A stretch of DNA of 64,000 nt from Oceanospirillum linum (GTDB lineage Bacteria; Pseudomonadota; Gammaproteobacteria; Pseudomonadales; Halomonadaceae): positions 1-64,000 of the forward strand of contig NZ_FXTS01000010.1 of the NCBI RefSeq assembly GCF_900182785.1, in the 5' to 3' direction. The translations under genes were made by a program, and so were the position numbers. Shown here piece by piece: positions 53,214-62,761 of the stretch. The notes beneath the pieces are model-generated. The model was given only the letters and a program-made list of their open reading frames with translations. It was not told where the DNA came from and did no database searches. Each line of letters begins with the position of its first letter. Positions within the stretch are counted from its first letter, which is position 1.

Positions 53214-55127
53214 TTGTCACAGTTACCGGTAATTATTGGTTTTGGCGGCGTTAATGCTGCTGGTCGGAGCTCAGGTTTTCAGAGTTTTCGCCGCACCGTT
53301 TTAAACAATCTTGATAGTGAGCAACAGGCACAGACGTTGGTTAGCCTCGCCTGCATGATGGGGCTACTGACAGAAAAAGAGGGTCAGTGGATCACCTCTG
53401 AAGGGGAAAGTCTGGATCTGAACACAGCCGCAAGCAAGGTTCGCCCCCAGGTTCTGAACAATACGCTGATCAGAAAAACACATCCCGACCTGTTTGATGT
53501 TGATGCCATACCCGCTAATGCCCGGATCACCATCAAACCGGATCAGGAAGCGATTAGTTTTACCCTGCGCCCCCGCCAGATGCCGGAAACAACACCCGAT
53601 AACTGGCAAGTGACAGCACTGGATAATGGCCATTACCAGATCACCATTACCGGTGACTTTGACGCCCTGATTCCTGATGGACGTGAAGCCGGTGTAAAAG
53701 CCTCAGCTCAGATCCCCACAGGCTTTAACCCAGGTAAATATTACCGATCTGTGCACCATCCCCGCGGTCTGCAGATGGCGGTATTTGCGGCTTCAGATAT
53801 GCTGGGCAGTACTGGCCTGGACTGGGATGCTGTTAAAGATACCCTGCGCCCGGATCAAATGGCGGTCTATGCCGGTAACTCCATTGGTCAGCTGGATCAG
53901 TACGGTTGGGGTGGCCTGCTGCAAAGCTTTGTTAATGGCAAGCGGGCAACATCCAAACAGATGCCTTTGGGCTACGGCCAGATGCCTGCGGACTTTATCA
54001 ACGCCTATGTACTGGGCAGCGTCGGCGCGACCGCCGGTCATCTCGGTGCCTGCGCCAGCTTTCTGTACAACCTGCAGGCAGCCGTAACCGATATTCGTTT
54101 GGGCCGCCGTCGCTTAGCGGTTGTCGGTACCAGTGATGCACCGGTAACCCCCGAAGTCATTGAAGGCTTCCGTGTAATGGGCGCTCTGGCGGATGATGCC
54201 AGTCTGATGGCGCTGGATGCACTGGAAAAACTCACCGATGCGGATTACCAGAAAGCCTGTCGCCCTTTTGCAGAAAACTGCGGTTTTACCATGGCAGAAG
54301 GTGCTCAGTACCTGATGCTGACGGATGATACCCTGGCTCTGGAGCTGGGTGCGCAGATCTTTGGTTCTGTACCGGAAGTGTTTGTAAATGCTGATGGTTT
54401 TAAAAAATCCATCAGTGCCCCGGGAATTGGCAACTATGTCACCCTGGCAAAATCTGCCGCGCTGGTACGCTCCGTGCTGGGGGAAGAGTCTTTGCGCCAG
54501 CGCAGCTATGTCCATGCCCACGGAACCAGTACTCCGAAAAACAGAGTGACGGAATCCCATGTGCTGAATCAGGTCGCTAAAGCCTTCGATATCACAAGCT
54601 GGCCTGTTGCTGCAATTAAGTGCTATGTCGGTCACTCCCAGGGCACGGCAGCCGGGGATCAAACCATTAGTGCACTCGGCACCTGGGCTCACCAGATGAT
54701 CCCGGGTATCGCCACCACAGACAAAATTGCCGATGATGTTCATCAGAGTCATCTGGAGTTTTCTCAGCAGGCAATTGACCTGACGGAGCGCCCGATGGAT
54801 ACCGCCTTTATCAACGCTAAAGGCTTTGGCGGCAACAACGCCACCGGTGTTATCTTCTCACCGGAGGTAACACTCCAGATGCTGACTAAAAAGCACGGTC
54901 AAACCGCCATCAGCGCATGGGAAGCTAAGGTACAGCAACAGAAAGCCCGTGCAGAAGAGTACCAGGAAAATGTCGATGCTGGCCGCTTCAGTGTGGTGTA
55001 TCACTTTGGTGACCGGGAGGTGCTGGAAGGCCCGGAACTGCAGATTACCGACCGGAAATTGCATATCCCGGGTTACGCTCAGGATGTCAGTCTTGAGCTG
55101 GACAATCCGTTTGCGGATATGAGCTGA
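53214..55127 (+). CDS. fabY: Beta-ketoacyl-ACP synthase FabY
   Basis: Initiating condensing enzyme of fatty acid synthesis in Pseudomonas-type bacteria, joining acetyl-CoA with malonyl-ACP in place of FabH. I use TTG at 53214, giving 637 residues that begin LSQLPVIIGFGGVNAAGRSS as in P. aeruginosa FabY, with GAGGAG 7 nt upstream. Catalytic residues: Cys in GHLGACASF, His in HAHGTSTPKN and His in GHSQGTAA. It stands alone; a terminator shared with the convergent lipoprotein gene follows. Confidence 0.93.
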   Translation: MSQLPVIIGFGGVNAAGRSSGFQSFRRTVLNNLDSEQQAQTLVSLACMMGLLTEKEGQWITSEGESLDLNTAASKVRPQVLNNTLIRKTHPDLFDVDAIPANARITIKPDQEAISFTLRPRQMPETTPDNWQVTALDNGHYQITITGDFDALIPDGREAGVKASAQIPTGFNPGKYYRSVHHPRGLQMAVFAASDMLGSTGLDWDAVKDTLRPDQMAVYAGNSIGQLDQYGWGGLLQSFVNGKRATSKQMPLGYGQMPADFINAYVLGSVGATAGHLGACASFLYNLQAAVTDIRLGRRRLAVVGTSDAPVTPEVIEGFRVMGALADDASLMALDALEKLTDADYQKACRPFAENCGFTMAEGAQYLMLTDDTLALELGAQIFGSVPEVFVNADGFKKSISAPGIGNYVTLAKSAALVRSVLGEESLRQRSYVHAHGTSTPKNRVTESHVLNQVAKAFDITSWPVAAIKCYVGHSQGTAAGDQTISALGTWAHQMIPGIATTDKIADDVHQSHLEFSQQAIDLTERPMDTAFINAKGFGGNNATGVIFSPEVTLQMLTKKHGQTAISAWEAKVQQQKARAEEYQENVDAGRFSVVYHFGDREVLEGPELQITDRKLHIPGYAQDVSLELDNPFADMS

Positions 55128-55159
55128 TCTTAAGCCTGTAACAGCAACCAATAACGACG

Positions 55160-55197
55160 AAAAAGCTCGCCTTTCAGTGATGAAAGGCGAGCTTTTT
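55160..55197. terminator. Bidirectional terminator of fabY and the LPP20-like gene
   Basis: 55160-55176 (AAAAAGCTCGCC...) pairs perfectly with 55181-55197 over 17 bp around a GTGA loop, with A- and T-runs at both ends. Confidence 0.92.
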
Positions 55198-55226
55198 TAT
55201 GACCGACCCCGGACCTTTATCGCAAA

Positions 55227-56303
55227 TCAATAATCCGCAACAAAAAGCGCGTCAATCACTTCACGGGACAAGATTGTACCCAGCTGCTTAACTGCCAGAT
55301 GCTGTGCTCTGTCTTCCATGCCGGAAACCCCTTTCGCCTCACGGTCAAAAGAACCCATAATTCGGTTTTCGCTATCACGAATCTGAACGGCAGAACGGGC
55401 AAAAACATAATGAGTACGTCTGACCTCCTGACTGCTGACGGTCAAAGAGTAGGTTAGACGCAGATCTGCTTCTGCAGCATCAGATGTATTCAGGCGCAGG
55501 CCCAGTTTTGTCATCTCCTCCGCCAGAGAGGCATCCAGCTTCCGGGCTGCGGCATTAACCGGCGAAAGCTGAATCTGCAAAGAACTCACCAGGCGATTCA
55601 GCTCATGGCGCAGATCGACCAGGGATTCATCCGGTGCAAAACGGCTGAAGCCGGACTCCGCAACAAACATCAGCTGACGCACCAGCTTATCCCGCTGGGC
55701 AAACCGCAGTAAAATCGGCATCGCTGCACGAACCTGGTCGAGCCGACTAACAAGCTGCCCTTCCTGGGTTTCCGTTACAGGCAGCGTTTTCCCTTCCAGC
55801 TCCAGATCAATGGCCGCCAGCTGTTCTGCTAATCTTGCTTCCGCTGAGTGACGATTCAGCTCCGCCAGCGCATAGTGCGTTTTAGTTACCGGATTAACCC
55901 AGCTATCGCTCCAGCCAAGACCCGGCAGCTCAACCTCGGGGATACGGCTACGTACTTTATCGTTAACTTCTTCAATAAAGCTGGTGTTTTGCCCGTCGGT
56001 CATCTGCAACTGTGTCTGGCTGCTAAAATCACCACTGACCATAACCTGCATCTGGCGAATCAGATCCGCACGGGCACGCTCTTTAGCATTCTCAGCTGCG
56101 GCAGACTCACTACCGGTATTATCAGCACTTCCCACACCATAAACATAGCCTGCTCGTTGCGGAAGCTGGTCGATCCATTCAGGTGCGCCTCCCGCCTGTT
56201 GCTTCGGGGCGGATGAACAACCGGTTAACACCGCAGTAACCAGTAGCCATGAGATCAAACCATTTCTTTTTCCGATATTCCGGGTTGTATAGGCCAAGTT
56301 CAC
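55227..56303 (-). CDS. LPP20-like lipoprotein
   Basis: 358 residues; signal peptide with lipobox LTGC (Cys29) and an LPP20-like domain (about 40-165; YVYGVGSADNTGS and AKERARADLIRQMQVMVSG). The C-terminal part (about 230-358) resembles nothing I can name. The frame opens with GTG at 56303, but AGGAGA abuts it; a TTG two codons later (56297) has better spacing and may be the true start. Third of three lipoprotein genes, 30 bp after lpoB. Confidence 0.82.
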   Translation of the reverse strand: MNLAYTTRNIGKRNGLISWLLVTAVLTGCSSAPKQQAGGAPEWIDQLPQRAGYVYGVGSADNTGSESAAAENAKERARADLIRQMQVMVSGDFSSQTQLQMTDGQNTSFIEEVNDKVRSRIPEVELPGLGWSDSWVNPVTKTHYALAELNRHSAEARLAEQLAAIDLELEGKTLPVTETQEGQLVSRLDQVRAAMPILLRFAQRDKLVRQLMFVAESGFSRFAPDESLVDLRHELNRLVSSLQIQLSPVNAAARKLDASLAEEMTKLGLRLNTSDAAEADLRLTYSLTVSSQEVRRTHYVFARSAVQIRDSENRIMGSFDREAKGVSGMEDRAQHLAVKQLGTILSREVIDALFVADY

Positions 56304-56333
56304 TCTCCTGTTTATTGACTTATGGCGCTGCGG

Positions 56334-56933
56334 TTAGCGACTCATTTTCTTTTTGATTTTCTTCTGACCATTCCACACTTCACGGTTACTGGTCATATCG
56401 ATCAGCTTCATATCCACCTGATAACTGGTCACACGAGTATCCCCAAGCTGGTCAACAAAGCTGTTAATACTGCCGGAAAGTGCAAAGTTAGCGCCGGTCT
56501 CCTGCCCCATCTGAGCTTGGGTATCGGATGAAGCATTGAGTTCCTGATCCCGACGTTCGTCCCGGATCTGATCACGCTCATCGCCGCTGACAACAAAATC
56601 AACATCACCGGAACGCAGCAACTCACGCTTAATATCATTAACAAAGGTTTCTGAAGGAATATGTTCGCTGGTTTTATTACGGATCGTATGAATCACAACC
56701 GTCGGACGACGAACATCATCAGTACTCATCTTATAGCGAGTCAGCCATGGAAAGGTCAGCATATCCTGCATCATCTCCTCTGCCACCAAGCGGGAGTCCT
56801 CATCATTCCAGCGATCCGTCAGGGCGATCTCCTGATTCACATCAACCCGTTCAACAGAGGGGCCGCCACAACCCGCCAGCAGAAGTGCGCTTCCCATCAG
56901 AGCAGCAGCACCCAGTTTAGCCATCATACGCAT
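56334..56933 (-). CDS. lpoB: Penicillin-binding protein activator LpoB
   Basis: Outer-membrane lipoprotein that reaches through the peptidoglycan to activate PBP1B in enterobacteria. 199 residues, lipobox LAGC (Cys22), domain with RPTVVIHTIRNKTSEHIPSETF and a C-terminal MKLIDMTSNREVWNGQKKIKK. ATG with AAGGAG. It lacks the long proline-rich linker of E. coli LpoB. The window holds PBP1A (mrcA) but no mrcB, so its partner is elsewhere or differs. Confidence 0.88.
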   Translation of the reverse strand: MRMMAKLGAAALMGSALLLAGCGGPSVERVDVNQEIALTDRWNDEDSRLVAEEMMQDMLTFPWLTRYKMSTDDVRRPTVVIHTIRNKTSEHIPSETFVNDIKRELLRSGDVDFVVSGDERDQIRDERRDQELNASSDTQAQMGQETGANFALSGSINSFVDQLGDTRVTSYQVDMKLIDMTSNREVWNGQKKIKKKMSR

Positions 56934-57049
56934 ATCATTTCTCCTTGAAGCTTAATCAGTGGCTTTCGAGCGATATCGAAACACCTTGTAGGAAACTGCC
57001 TGTAGCCTGCCAATGTAAATAGCACCAAGCCACTTTAAACCCTATTCCG

Positions 57050-58798
57050 CTAATCAGGCTTTCCAGTCAATGGCAAAAAAGTTCTCAGTGTCAGAATTTC
57101 AAGTTCACCGGCCTTCAGATCCACGGTGTACTCCTGTCTTATATTTTGTCCGTCCGCTGACCGGCTATTCAGGACGACGGTATGCCCCCCCGGCTCAAGT
57201 TGAAGCCGCTGCACCCGGATATGATGGGGCAAAGACAGCCAGCTCCGGGTATCCGCATTCGTCGTACTGGCAGCGAGCAGCTTACCCCCAAGCGCGCCCA
57301 AAGCGCCCATATCTTTCACCGCCTCCTGCATCACTTTATTACGCAGAACTTCCCGCGCCATCGCACTGTTCAGTTCGGCCTGGGCTTCCAGCGCCTGTTG
57401 CAGTAAACCCAGCATCGCCACGGAGTCTGCTTTTATCATTGGGCGGGTGATCGCGCCTTTTTCCGACGAAACATTTACTTCTGCAGCCTGCAGAGGCGCA
57501 TAAGGAATCGGGTAATAAGGCACCGCGATACGGACACCACCATTGCCCAGGACATAATCCAGGCCGGTATCCTCAACCAGGGACCAAACCGGCTGCAGTG
57601 TCGTGGCCCGACTGTTAAATAAAACGCCTTCGCTGTTCAGAATGGAGCCATCGGAAAAATCACGTACCACATTATAAAGCCCTTTATCCGCATAAAGCAG
57701 ATAAAACCAGGCAGCTTGCTCACGCTGCTCCTGACGACTGCCCACAGGGATAGGGCGCACCACCAGCTGGCGACTGTCGCTATTGATCATCAGGTGCATA
57801 TTTAGCACTTTACGCTGAGGCGACAAATCCACATGCTGCAGAATCAACAGCTCAGCTTTTTCCGGCTGATAGTGATATGCACCGGTAGCCGATGAGTTAT
57901 CAGACTCCGCTGACGGCAGGCTTTTGCTTTTTACCAGCTGACGCCACTGCTCTTCATAGCCACCGGCTTTTTGCATCACCCGGACCACATCACTCCAGGC
58001 TTGAACCGTCATCGCCGTATCCAGACCATACTGTTTGGTATAGCCATCTTCATAAAGCGTGGCGGAACGCTGATAGCTGATACGGGCATTATCTAACTCA
58101 CCATACTGCTCATAAAGCGCCCCCATCACATAATGGGCAAATGCCTGATCACGAAAGATAAGTTCATCCGGGTCAACCGGATCGCCATTAAGCTGGCGAA
58201 ATACTTTAGCAATTTTGCTGAATAGCTTTTCCTGGGCAGAAGCCGCCTGACTGTAGTCACCGGTTATAAAGACATTTTCATCCAACAGAATCTGAATACG
58301 ACGATTCTCAACCCGGGCACTGTCCAGTAGTTGCTCCTGTTGGCTGCCTCTGTTTTGTTGCTGTGCCAGCATCAGGTAATTGAGCATTTTGATGTAATGC
58401 AGATAGACACGTTCATACAGCTGCCCCCGGTATGAGGCATTACCCGGGTGTGTCATTGCCACCGCCAGCCAGTCGCGGAGATCGGACCGGTAAAGCGATT
58501 CAGAGATTCGATAAGCTTGCTCAAGAAGTGAATTACTCTCCTGATAACGACCATCCAGGTGAGCGATCATACCCCGCTCAAGAAAGTAAAGCAGACGATC
58601 ACTTCCTGAAGGAGACAGCACCGCCTGAGCGGTATCATCAGCCGCAGCATAGTTCTCCCTGCGCACCTCATCCAGTACCTCCTGAACACTGTCACCATAG
58701 GTACTGCAGCCAGCCAGTATGCTATAAAAAATAACCAGTACGGCAAGCCTTGCCCCAGAAACCAAAGCGAAATAGTGCTTAATTAGCCGACGAAACAC
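57050..58798 (-). CDS. COG3014-like outer-membrane lipoprotein
   Basis: 582 residues from a GTG at 58798, preceded by AGAGGA with 6-nt spacing; the frame is open 28 codons further but that part looks non-coding. Signal peptide with lipobox LAGC (Cys31). The N-terminal half (about 35-260) has helical TPR-like spacing (YFLERGMIAHLDGRYQESNSLLEQAYRISE); the C-terminal half is beta-rich. Relatives occur next to lpoB in other gammaproteobacteria. Function unknown; an envelope role with LpoB is inferred. Confidence 0.8.
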   Translation of the reverse strand: MFRRLIKHYFALVSGARLAVLVIFYSILAGCSTYGDSVQEVLDEVRRENYAAADDTAQAVLSPSGSDRLLYFLERGMIAHLDGRYQESNSLLEQAYRISESLYRSDLRDWLAVAMTHPGNASYRGQLYERVYLHYIKMLNYLMLAQQQNRGSQQEQLLDSARVENRRIQILLDENVFITGDYSQAASAQEKLFSKIAKVFRQLNGDPVDPDELIFRDQAFAHYVMGALYEQYGELDNARISYQRSATLYEDGYTKQYGLDTAMTVQAWSDVVRVMQKAGGYEEQWRQLVKSKSLPSAESDNSSATGAYHYQPEKAELLILQHVDLSPQRKVLNMHLMINSDSRQLVVRPIPVGSRQEQREQAAWFYLLYADKGLYNVVRDFSDGSILNSEGVLFNSRATTLQPVWSLVEDTGLDYVLGNGGVRIAVPYYPIPYAPLQAAEVNVSSEKGAITRPMIKADSVAMLGLLQQALEAQAELNSAMAREVLRNKVMQEAVKDMGALGALGGKLLAASTTNADTRSWLSLPHHIRVQRLQLEPGGHTVVLNSRSADGQNIRQEYTVDLKAGELEILTLRTFLPLTGKPD

Positions 58799-58888
58799 CT
58801 GACATCCTCTATCATAACAGCACCATAACCCTGCCCACATCAGAGACTGACCGGAGCGATTATTCAGCAGAAACCTTGTCACCTGACG

Positions 58889-59869
58889 TTATTTATGTCG
58901 CAAAAAAGAACGTAAACCCGCCATCCACTGCAAGCGATATACCTCACTTTCATTTACCAGGTGGTGACGTGCGCCGGGATAGCGACAAACTTCAGCATTA
59001 GGGAATTTTTCCAATAAGGTATCGAGATTATTCTGCCAGTCCACCGTACGATCTTCCTCTCCCTGCAAAATCAGACAATTTGCTGATACCGGGTCAGCGG
59101 CTTCAATCGCCGGAATCCAGCGGGATAGCGCCCGGACCCAATCCACCGCCAGATAGTTGTACTGCAGCGGCTCTTCTTTAAGAAAACGCAGAAAATTTTC
59201 ATCATGGCTATTTTCAGAGAAACGGCGCTTCAGTCGATTGATGAAAGGCGACAGCAGATAAAAGCTGATCAGCCCCTGAGTCCAGTTCCAGGGCTTCACC
59301 AGAGGTGCCAACAACACAACTTTATCAAGCGTAAACTCTTCTTTAAAAGGGCTGCGTAGCAACCAATCAATAATCACAGCCCCACCCGTACTCTGACCGA
59401 TCAGGTTCAGTGGCTTGGCCCGCTGCTGCACAGTGAGCTGCATCACCTGCCAAAGCGCCCGACTATACTCATCAAAGGAGATAATCGAAGCTCTTGGGCC
59501 CGATGATAAACCATGCCCGGGAAGATCGACCGCCACAACCTCATAGCCCTCTGCCAATAGAAACTGAATCAGATGGGTGTAGAGGCCAATATGGTCATAA
59601 TAACCATGCAACAGATAAAAGCAGCCATTGGAGACCGCTCCTGGTTCCCGTGACGGAAGAAATGTCTGATAGACCACCTCATAGGTATCAGACCGGACAC
59701 AGCCCCAGAGATGTTCCGATGACGGCAAACGGCTCAGACCATAGAAATCACTATAGGTACGCTTGATTCTGTGGAGCATGGGGTTATCCGACTCCACCTC
59801 TGCCAGCAATATTTTACGCAGCATAGCGGCATGAAAAGGGTCTGCATTTTGTATGTTTTTTGCAGTCAT
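58889..59869 (-). CDS. Alpha/beta hydrolase (serine aminopeptidase S33 / lysophospholipase type)
   Basis: 326-residue cytoplasmic hydrolase. Catalytic triad candidates: Ser in GQSTGG (GxSxG elbow, about 163-168), Asp in LILQGEEDRTVDW and His in GARHHLVNE. HGYYDHIGLY and VVAVDLPGHGLS near residues 90-125 match monoacylglycerol lipase-like enzymes. Substrate not determined; a lipid ester is likely. It ends 90 bp before the COG3014-like start, perhaps one transcript. Confidence 0.88.
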   Translation of the reverse strand: MTAKNIQNADPFHAAMLRKILLAEVESDNPMLHRIKRTYSDFYGLSRLPSSEHLWGCVRSDTYEVVYQTFLPSREPGAVSNGCFYLLHGYYDHIGLYTHLIQFLLAEGYEVVAVDLPGHGLSSGPRASIISFDEYSRALWQVMQLTVQQRAKPLNLIGQSTGGAVIIDWLLRSPFKEEFTLDKVVLLAPLVKPWNWTQGLISFYLLSPFINRLKRRFSENSHDENFLRFLKEEPLQYNYLAVDWVRALSRWIPAIEAADPVSANCLILQGEEDRTVDWQNNLDTLLEKFPNAEVCRYPGARHHLVNESEVYRLQWMAGLRSFLRHK

Positions 59870-60332
59870 GGCTGAGCGTTTTTCCCTACATCGGCCTGTA
59901 ATTCAATAGAATCGGGGTTGGCATCCTACCTCAGAAACACTTATTTATAAAAACGTCCCGTTTAAGAAGCCCATACCTGACTCAGGCAACGGCACGACCC
60001 GATCCCTTCAACTTTGTGACCTGCCCGTCGCAATGGTCTTATTCATTAGGCGTACATCTAGGGACAAATGCCAGTGCTTTCAGGTATCTTTACGGGGCAC
60101 TGTACCGCTCTGGCAGTACAGCCCCTTTCTGAAAGACGGCACATCGGACAGAAGGGACTCCCTAACAGACAACCGAGAAAAAGTCTGACAGGAACGACAA
60201 CGAAGCTCTGATCACTCCCACGGCACATGGGATCGTATCAACTTCCTGCTGGCAGCAGCACCCAGATCGGGTGTCGCTTCGGGCATAGCTTTAAACTTTT
60301 TTAGGCACAATTTTTAGACAGAGGCACTTTCC
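59870..60332. other. Intergenic region upstream of glcB, with a long hairpin
   Basis: 463 bp between divergent genes. GGGG-CA-CTGTAC (60094-60105) pairs with GTACAG-CCCC (60116-60125), a 10-bp stem with a 2-nt bulge. Smaller repeats CAGAC/GTCTG (about 60170-60192) follow. No convincing promoter or known riboswitch motif was found. Confidence 0.5.
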
Positions 60333-62504
60333 ATGACTGAACGCGTTCAGATCGGCAACTTAAGTGTTGCAAAAACACTCTACGATTTTATCAGCAATGA
60401 TGCGGCACCCGGCACAGGTGTTGACGTTGCACACTTCTGGACACAGTTCGATGCCATCGTCCATGATCTGGCGCCCCGCAACCGTGAACTGTTGGCAAAA
60501 CGTGAACAGATTCAGGCACAGATCGATCAGTGGCACCGTGACCGCAAAGGCCAGGCCTTCGACCTAGGCGCCTACAAAGACTTTCTGAGTGAGATCGGCT
60601 ACCTGCTGCCTGAAGGTGATGACTTTACAATCAACACCGCCAATGTAGACCCGGAAATGGCAACCATGGCCGGCCCTCAGTTGGTGGTTCCGGTTATGAA
60701 TGCCCGTTTTGCATTGAACGCCGCCAATGCCCGTTGGGGTAGCCTGTATGATGCACTCTATGGCACCGATGCGATCTCTGAAGAAAACGGCGCAGAGAAA
60801 GGCAGTAGCTATAATCCTGTTCGCGGCGCAAAAGTGATCGAGTTTGCCCGCAACTTCCTGAATGAAGCAGCGCCTTTAGCTTCCGGCGACCGCACCCAGG
60901 CGACACTATACGCCGTTAAAGAGGGCGCACTGGTTGTTACCCTGAAAGATGGCACGGAAACCGGCCTTGCTAACCCTGACCAGTTTGTTGGCTACAACGG
61001 CAATACCCAAGCCCCGGATTCTGTACTGCTAGTGAACAACGGCATGCACTTTGAGATCCAGGTCGACCGTACCCACCTGATCGGCAAAGATGACGCAGCC
61101 GGCGTTAAAGATGTGGTGATGGAATCTGCCCTGACCACCATTATGGACTGTGAAGACTCCGTAGCCGCTGTAGATGCGGATGATAAAGTGGTGATCTACC
61201 GCAACTGGCTCGGTCTAATGAAAGGCGACTTGACCGAAGAAGTCACCAAAGGTGGCAAAACCTTTACCCGTCGCATTAACGGTGACCGCGAGTACACCGG
61301 TAAAGATGGTTCACCGATGGCACTGAAAGGTCGCAGCCTGATGTTCGTACGTAACGTCGGCCATCTGATGACCAACAACGCCATCCTGGACAAAGACGGC
61401 AACGAAGTCCCTGAAGGCATCATTGACGGTATCTGTACCTCGCTGATCTCCCTGCATGACCTGAAAGGTCAGGGCCAGTTCAGCAACACCACCACAGGCT
61501 CCATGTATATCGTTAAGCCTAAGATGCACGGCCCGGAAGAAGTGGCCTTTGCTAACGAACTGTTTGGCCGCATTGAAGACGCACTGGGTCTTGCCCGCTT
61601 CACCCTGAAAATGGGCATCATGGATGAAGAGCGTCGCACCACGGTAAACCTGAAAGAGTGTATCCGCGCGGCGAAAGACCGCACCGTATTTATCAACACC
61701 GGCTTCCTCGACCGTACCGGCGATGAGATCCACACCTCTATGGAAGCAGGCCCAATGATCCGCAAAGGTGAAATGAAAGCCGCTCCCTGGATTGGTGCCT
61801 ATGAAAACTGGAACGTGGACGTTGGCCTGGAATGCGGCCTAAGTGGTAAAGCTCAGATCGGTAAAGGTATGTGGGCCATGCCGGATCTGATGGCCGACAT
61901 GCTGAAAGCAAAAATCGGCCACCCTATGTCCGGTGCTAACACCGCATGGGTTCCGTCTCCGACGGCAGCCACCCTGCACGCCCTGCACTACCACAAGGTT
62001 GATGTTTTTGCCCGTCAGGGTGAGATCAAGGTCCGTGGCCGTGCTAATCTGGATGACATTCTGACCATTCCGGTTGAGCCAAATCCAAGCTGGTCAGCAC
62101 AAGAGATTCAGCAAGAGCTGGACAACAACGCACAGGGTATTCTCGGCTACGTAGTACGCTGGGTTGATCAGGGTGTCGGTTGTTCCAAGGTTCCTGATAT
62201 CAACGATGTAGGCTTGATGGAAGACCGCGCAACCCTGCGTATCTCCAGCCAACATATCGCCAACTGGCTGCATCACGGTATCTGCTCTGAAGAACAGGTG
62301 ATGGAAACCATGAAGCGCATGGCCGGTGTTGTCGATCGTCAGAACGCCAACGACCCAACCTACACGCCAATGGCACCTAACTTCGACGGCATCGCCTTCG
62401 AAGCCGCCTGCAAACTGGTGTTTGAAGGCACCAAACAGCCAAGTGGTTACACCGAACCCCTGCTGCATGAATGCCGCCTGAAGCTAAAAGCACAACAGGC
62501 CTAA
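60333..62504 (+). CDS. glcB: Malate synthase G
   Basis: Condenses glyoxylate with acetyl-CoA to malate. 723 residues, single-chain isoform G length. Visible are the ALTTIMDCEDSVAAVDADDK segment, GRSLMFVRNVGH, the Mg/acid region MGIMDEERRTTVNL and NTGFLDRTGDEIHTSMEAGPM. No isocitrate lyase gene is in the window. Preceded by AGAGGC; terminator downstream. Confidence 0.97.
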   Translation: MTERVQIGNLSVAKTLYDFISNDAAPGTGVDVAHFWTQFDAIVHDLAPRNRELLAKREQIQAQIDQWHRDRKGQAFDLGAYKDFLSEIGYLLPEGDDFTINTANVDPEMATMAGPQLVVPVMNARFALNAANARWGSLYDALYGTDAISEENGAEKGSSYNPVRGAKVIEFARNFLNEAAPLASGDRTQATLYAVKEGALVVTLKDGTETGLANPDQFVGYNGNTQAPDSVLLVNNGMHFEIQVDRTHLIGKDDAAGVKDVVMESALTTIMDCEDSVAAVDADDKVVIYRNWLGLMKGDLTEEVTKGGKTFTRRINGDREYTGKDGSPMALKGRSLMFVRNVGHLMTNNAILDKDGNEVPEGIIDGICTSLISLHDLKGQGQFSNTTTGSMYIVKPKMHGPEEVAFANELFGRIEDALGLARFTLKMGIMDEERRTTVNLKECIRAAKDRTVFINTGFLDRTGDEIHTSMEAGPMIRKGEMKAAPWIGAYENWNVDVGLECGLSGKAQIGKGMWAMPDLMADMLKAKIGHPMSGANTAWVPSPTAATLHALHYHKVDVFARQGEIKVRGRANLDDILTIPVEPNPSWSAQEIQQELDNNAQGILGYVVRWVDQGVGCSKVPDINDVGLMEDRATLRISSQHIANWLHHGICSEEQVMETMKRMAGVVDRQNANDPTYTPMAPNFDGIAFEAACKLVFEGTKQPSGYTEPLLHECRLKLKAQQA

Positions 62505-62530
62505 ACGCCGGTTAAACGCTTAAAGCTGAC

Positions 62531-62563
62531 AAAGCCCCGATCCTGAAAAGGTCGGGGCTTTTT
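62531..62563 (+). terminator. glcB intrinsic terminator
   Basis: AAAGCCCCGA (62531-62540) / TCGGGGCTTT (62552-62561) with inner CC/GG pairing and a T-run. Confidence 0.9.
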
Positions 62564-62605
62564 GGTTTATAGGCTTCCGGAATCAAAGACGTCAGAACAC
62601 AACAA

Positions 62606-62676
62606 GTAGGCCGGATAAGCGCTATACACAGCATCTGAAATCACACGGATATTGATTGGCGCGTCATCCGGCATTT
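62606..62676 (+). repeat. REP-like element A
   Basis: GTAGGCCGGATAAGCGC (62606-62622) and GGCGCGTCATCCGGCATTT (62658-62676) form a stem like enterobacterial REP sequences (GTAGGCCGGATAAGGC type), with a 35-nt insert in the loop. Element B nearby is the same family in inverse orientation. Confidence 0.6.
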
Positions 62677-62707
62677 CCCATGATCACACCAGATGCCATA
62701 AAACCCC

Positions 62708-62746
62708 AATGTCGTATGACGCGCCCACGGCGCTTATACGACCTAC
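62708..62746 (-). repeat. REP-like element B
   Basis: On the minus strand GTAGGTCGTATAAGCGC followed closely by GCGCGTCATACGACATT. It matches element A except that CCGG/CCGG became TCGT/ACGA, changes that keep the stem paired. Together A and B form an inverted pair like a BIME. Confidence 0.6.
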
Positions 62747-62761
62747 GGTCGAGGTGAGTAA

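Noticed and set aside
58799..58882. 28-residue extension of the COG3014-like lipoprotein
   Set aside because: The GTG at 58798 has a good ribosome site and leaves a normal lipoprotein signal peptide; the upstream part would bury the signal sequence.
59870..60332. Glycine riboswitch upstream of glcB
   Set aside because: Fragments such as TCAGGCAAC occur near 59980, but the conserved order of glycine aptamer motifs (GGAGAG, GAAGG, CAGG) is not present.
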